From an uncultured Clostridia bacterium (GTDB taxonomy: Bacteria > Bacillota > Clostridia > Lachnospirales > Bianqueaceae): 32,738 bases of DNA. The stretch is taken from positions 1-32,738 of the forward strand of contig CANOUM010000003.1 in the NCBI GenBank assembly GCA_947570515.1, in the 5' to 3' direction. Made by a program: the position numbers and the translations under genes. The notes under the pieces were generated by a model that made no database searches, was not told the DNA's origin, and worked only from the letters and a program-made list of their open reading frames with translations. How positions within the stretch are numbered: position 1 is the stretch's first letter; every line of letters starts with the position of its first letter. Below, piece by piece: positions 30,662 to 32,738 of the stretch.

Positions 30662-32365
30662 TTATTCGATCCCCGTTAAATCAAAATCGGAGAGCCAGCT
30701 GTTGGCAGCGCTGCAAACGGTCTGCAGGCATTTCTCTTCGAAGGGCGTGTCTAGCTCTGCGTTTTGAAGAAGCTCAGTAAAGACGTGGCTGCCGCCCTGG
30801 CGAGTGTACGCCATGTAATGCTTCCAGGCATTGGCGGGGTTTTGCTGGATGAGAGCCCAGAACTGGAGCGATACCGTCTGTGCAAGGCAATAATCGATAT
30901 AGTAGAAGGGACTGGAATAAATGTGATGCTGACGCTGCCAGCCTTCTCCTTCGCTGTAGAATGGAATATCTCCGTCGAGGCGCATCCAGGGCATGTAGAT
31001 GCCGAGCAGCTCTTTCCAGACAGCATGGCGCTGGGCTGGTGTGAGATCCGGCTTTTCGTAAACAACATGCTGGAAATGGTCGACCAGAGTGCCGTAGGGA
31101 ATGAAGGTGAGCGCGCCGGAAAGATGGTTGTAATAAAATTTGCGCGTGTCTTCGCGGAAGAAGCCTTCGGCCCATGGCCAAGCGAAAAATTCCATAGACA
31201 TGGAGTGTACCTCGCAGGCCTCCATGCCTGGCCAGATGTATTCGGAAGGAATACGGTTGCGGTTCATCCAGCAGGCGAAAGCATGACCGGCTTCGTGAGT
31301 GACGACCTCGACGTCGCCCTGTGTGCCGTTGAAGTTGGCGAAGATAAAAGGAACTTCATAGTCCGGGATGCTGGTGCAGTACCCGCCACCGGCTTTGCCT
31401 TCGGTAGACAGGACGTCTAATAACTCGTTGCTGAGCATGGTGTTGAAGAACTCGCTGGTTTCGGGGGAGAGCTCGTCGTAGAATTTTTTGCCTTGTGCGA
31501 GGATGTCGTCGGGGGTGCCGGCGGGCTTGGGATTGCCGGAACGGAACTGAAGGGCGTTGTCGGCGAAGCTCATGGGGTATTCTTTTCCGAGACGTTTGGC
31601 TTGCTCGCGGTAGATCTGATCGGCTACGGGAACCAAATGTTTAACAACGGCAGCGCGGAAGCGTTCGACGTCTTCTTTTGTGTAGCAGTTTCGGCCCATC
31701 CGGTAGTAGCCAAGCGTGGTATATCCCTCGTAGCCGAGTTTTTTGCCCATTTTATCACGCAGGTGAACGAGCTGATCATAGATATTGTCTAGCTGCGCTT
31801 GGTTTTCTTTATACCAGGAGGCTTCTGCTTTCCAAGCCGCGAGGCGGCGAGCATCGTCAGGATCGCTTTTGAAGGGGCCGATTTGTGACAGTGTGTATAT
31901 GTTGCCTTCAAATGAAATCTGTGCGGAGGCCAGCAATTTTTCATAGGCCTGTGTCAGTTCATTTTCCTGCTGCAGCTCGGGAATGATCTCGGGAGAGAAG
32001 GTTTTGAGAGAAATCTCGGCGTTTTTGAACATGAGATCGCCGTATTCCTTAGAAAAATCAGCACGGTATGGAGAATGGAGCAGGGCGATTGTCCAGGCCT
32101 GAGCATATTCTTCGAGTTCGGGCATAGCAGCATTCCAGAACTGCATTTCCTGATCATAAAATGTGTCGCGGGTATCGATGCTGTGGCGGATCTGAGCCAG
32201 AGTGGCCATGGTTTCAAAATGTTTTTCAAAGTCTTCTTTTTCCAGAAATACATCTTTGGCCTGTGTATAGCTTTGCGCTTGCTGAAGCCTGTTAGTGAGC
32301 TCCTGCATCTGAGCTTTGAGCTGTGCTAAATCTGGTCTTTGATAGGGCATTTGAGAAAATTTCAT
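30662..32365 (-). CDS. M3 family oligoendopeptidase (PepF-like)
   Basis: The 567-residue cytoplasmic zinc peptidase has the HExxH motif at H357-E358-x2-H361 (VVTHEAGHAFACW) and the following GMEACEVHSMSMEFF segment with the third zinc-ligand Glu. Length matches the M3 oligoendopeptidase subfamily; it cuts peptides of about 6 to 20 residues. The ATG at 32365 follows GGAGG by 6 bases. A frame extending to 32515 has no start site of quality. It lies directly upstream of the opp genes, so imported peptides would be its substrates. Catalytic residues all appear intact. Confidence 0.94.
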   Translation of the reverse strand: MKFSQMPYQRPDLAQLKAQMQELTNRLQQAQSYTQAKDVFLEKEDFEKHFETMATLAQIRHSIDTRDTFYDQEMQFWNAAMPELEEYAQAWTIALLHSPYRADFSKEYGDLMFKNAEISLKTFSPEIIPELQQENELTQAYEKLLASAQISFEGNIYTLSQIGPFKSDPDDARRLAAWKAEASWYKENQAQLDNIYDQLVHLRDKMGKKLGYEGYTTLGYYRMGRNCYTKEDVERFRAAVVKHLVPVADQIYREQAKRLGKEYPMSFADNALQFRSGNPKPAGTPDDILAQGKKFYDELSPETSEFFNTMLSNELLDVLSTEGKAGGGYCTSIPDYEVPFIFANFNGTQGDVEVVTHEAGHAFACWMNRNRIPSEYIWPGMEACEVHSMSMEFFAWPWAEGFFREDTRKFYYNHLSGALTFIPYGTLVDHFQHVVYEKPDLTPAQRHAVWKELLGIYMPWMRLDGDIPFYSEGEGWQRQHHIYSSPFYYIDYCLAQTVSLQFWALIQQNPANAWKHYMAYTRQGGSHVFTELLQNAELDTPFEEKCLQTVCSAANSWLSDFDLTGIE

Positions 32366-32402
32366 AAGAATCCTCCGTTTGTTTTGATAATGAGATGTTT
32401 GA

Positions 32403-32431
32403 ATTTTAGCACAGATTGATCGGCGATGCAA
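32403..32431 (-). promoter_or_regulatory. Promoter of the oligoendopeptidase gene
   Basis: Minus-strand TTGCAT (32426-32431) and TAAAAT (32403-32408), preceded by TGTGC, are 17 bases apart. The leader is about 30 bases. Confidence 0.7.
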
Positions 32432-32485
32432 TGGAGTGCGATTTATCTTATATTTGTACGATACTAATGATAGGGGGTGATGAGT

Positions 32486-32738
32486 ATGGTGGAAATTGAA
32501 AAAGCAAAGGAGCAAATGTGCGAGATGTTTTATGATATGTATCTCAGGCTTGCAAAGCTGAATGAAAATTTAGAGCATTCACCGGGTACGATTGTTTGGA
32601 AAGGGAAAGGTAGGCGATATTCGTACTGGCAGTATTATCATGAGGGAAAGCAGTATCAGCAGTATGTTCGGGAAAACGAGCTTGCGCAGGTACGCAGGCG
32701 GATTGAGATTATGAAGGAGCAGAAAAAACGCAGAGCTG
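32486..32738 (+). CDS. Truncated small basic protein of unknown function (N-terminal 84 residues)
   Basis: The plus strand is open from ATG 32486, 8 bases after GGGGG, to the window edge. An in-frame ATG at 32480 is too near that site. The product is very rich in Lys, Arg, Gln and Tyr. The segments SPGTIVWKGKGRRYSYWQYY and KQYQQYVRENELAQVRRRIE look like the small DUF6788-type proteins often found by mobile or accessory DNA, but this assignment is weak. It diverges from the oligoendopeptidase gene. Confidence 0.65.
   Translation, partial: MVEIEKAKEQMCEMFYDMYLRLAKLNENLEHSPGTIVWKGKGRRYSYWQYYHEGKQYQQYVRENELAQVRRRIEIMKEQKKRRA

Noticed and set aside
30764..31420. A 218-codon plus-strand frame across the oligoendopeptidase gene
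   Set aside because: It is antisense to the zinc-site region of the peptidase, which is well conserved in the real frame.
1..32738. CRISPR array, tRNA, rRNA, IS element or prophage
   Set aside because: I saw no regularly spaced repeats, no tRNA-like cloverleaf, no transposase or integrase, and no phage structural genes.
32475..32738. Treating the end as non-coding
   Set aside because: The frame from 32486 is open to the edge with a ribosome binding site and a strongly biased, protein-like composition.

Overview
The window reads as chromosomal DNA of an anaerobic, low-to-mid GC, endospore-forming Firmicute, most likely class Clostridia and plausibly Lachnospiraceae. The basis is strong AGGAGG ribosome binding sites, consensus sigma-A promoters with 17-base spacers, a SleC-type spore cortex-lytic enzyme, a two-subunit iron-sulfur L-serine dehydratase, a type III glutamine synthetase and a large Opp system. 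The genus is inference. I see no rRNA, tRNA, CRISPR array, prophage or insertion sequence. Genes fill almost everything; the only gene-free stretch over 300 bases is 16451-16869.

Left part (1-3565). On the minus strand a MATE exporter, a pyridoxal/pyridoxamine kinase, an ECF-type membrane S component (probable vitamin B6 uptake) and a truncated TatD-associated radical SAM protein run leftwards. The MATE gene diverges from an ArsC/Spx-like thioredoxin-fold gene, and their two near-consensus promoters occupy almost the same 34 bases.

Positions 3666-7860 hold a plus-strand cluster: Gfo/Idh/MocA oxidoreductase, sdaAB, sdaAA and a cytoplasmic Cys-type sulfatase. A strong terminator hairpin directly before sdaAB may be a conditional attenuator. 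A secreted SH3b-NlpC/P60 wall hydrolase follows (7978-9345). Next come an HSL-family esterase and a GNAT acetyltransferase on the minus strand; the GNAT gene seems to start at an ATA codon. A solitary lipoprotein gene follows on the plus strand.

Positions 12935-16450 (minus) carry a transglutaminase-like protein and type III glutamine synthetase 15 bases apart. Upstream of the GNAT gene and upstream of the transglutaminase gene lie two copies of a modular, hairpin-rich intergenic repeat whose modules are arranged in different order. This is the most unusual non-coding structure in the window.

Positions 16870-22618 hold sleC, birA (tail-to-tail with sleC, overlapping by 6 bases), an HtrA-type protease, two small XRE regulators, a DUF4190-like membrane protein and a divergent Lgt-like protein.

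The right part (22641-32365, minus) is a peptide-utilisation block: an M3 oligoendopeptidase, a small membrane protein, then oppA, oppB, oppC, oppD, oppF and a tiny membrane protein coupled to oppF. OppA, OppC and OppD are all larger than usual. A truncated basic protein gene begins at 32486 and leaves the window.
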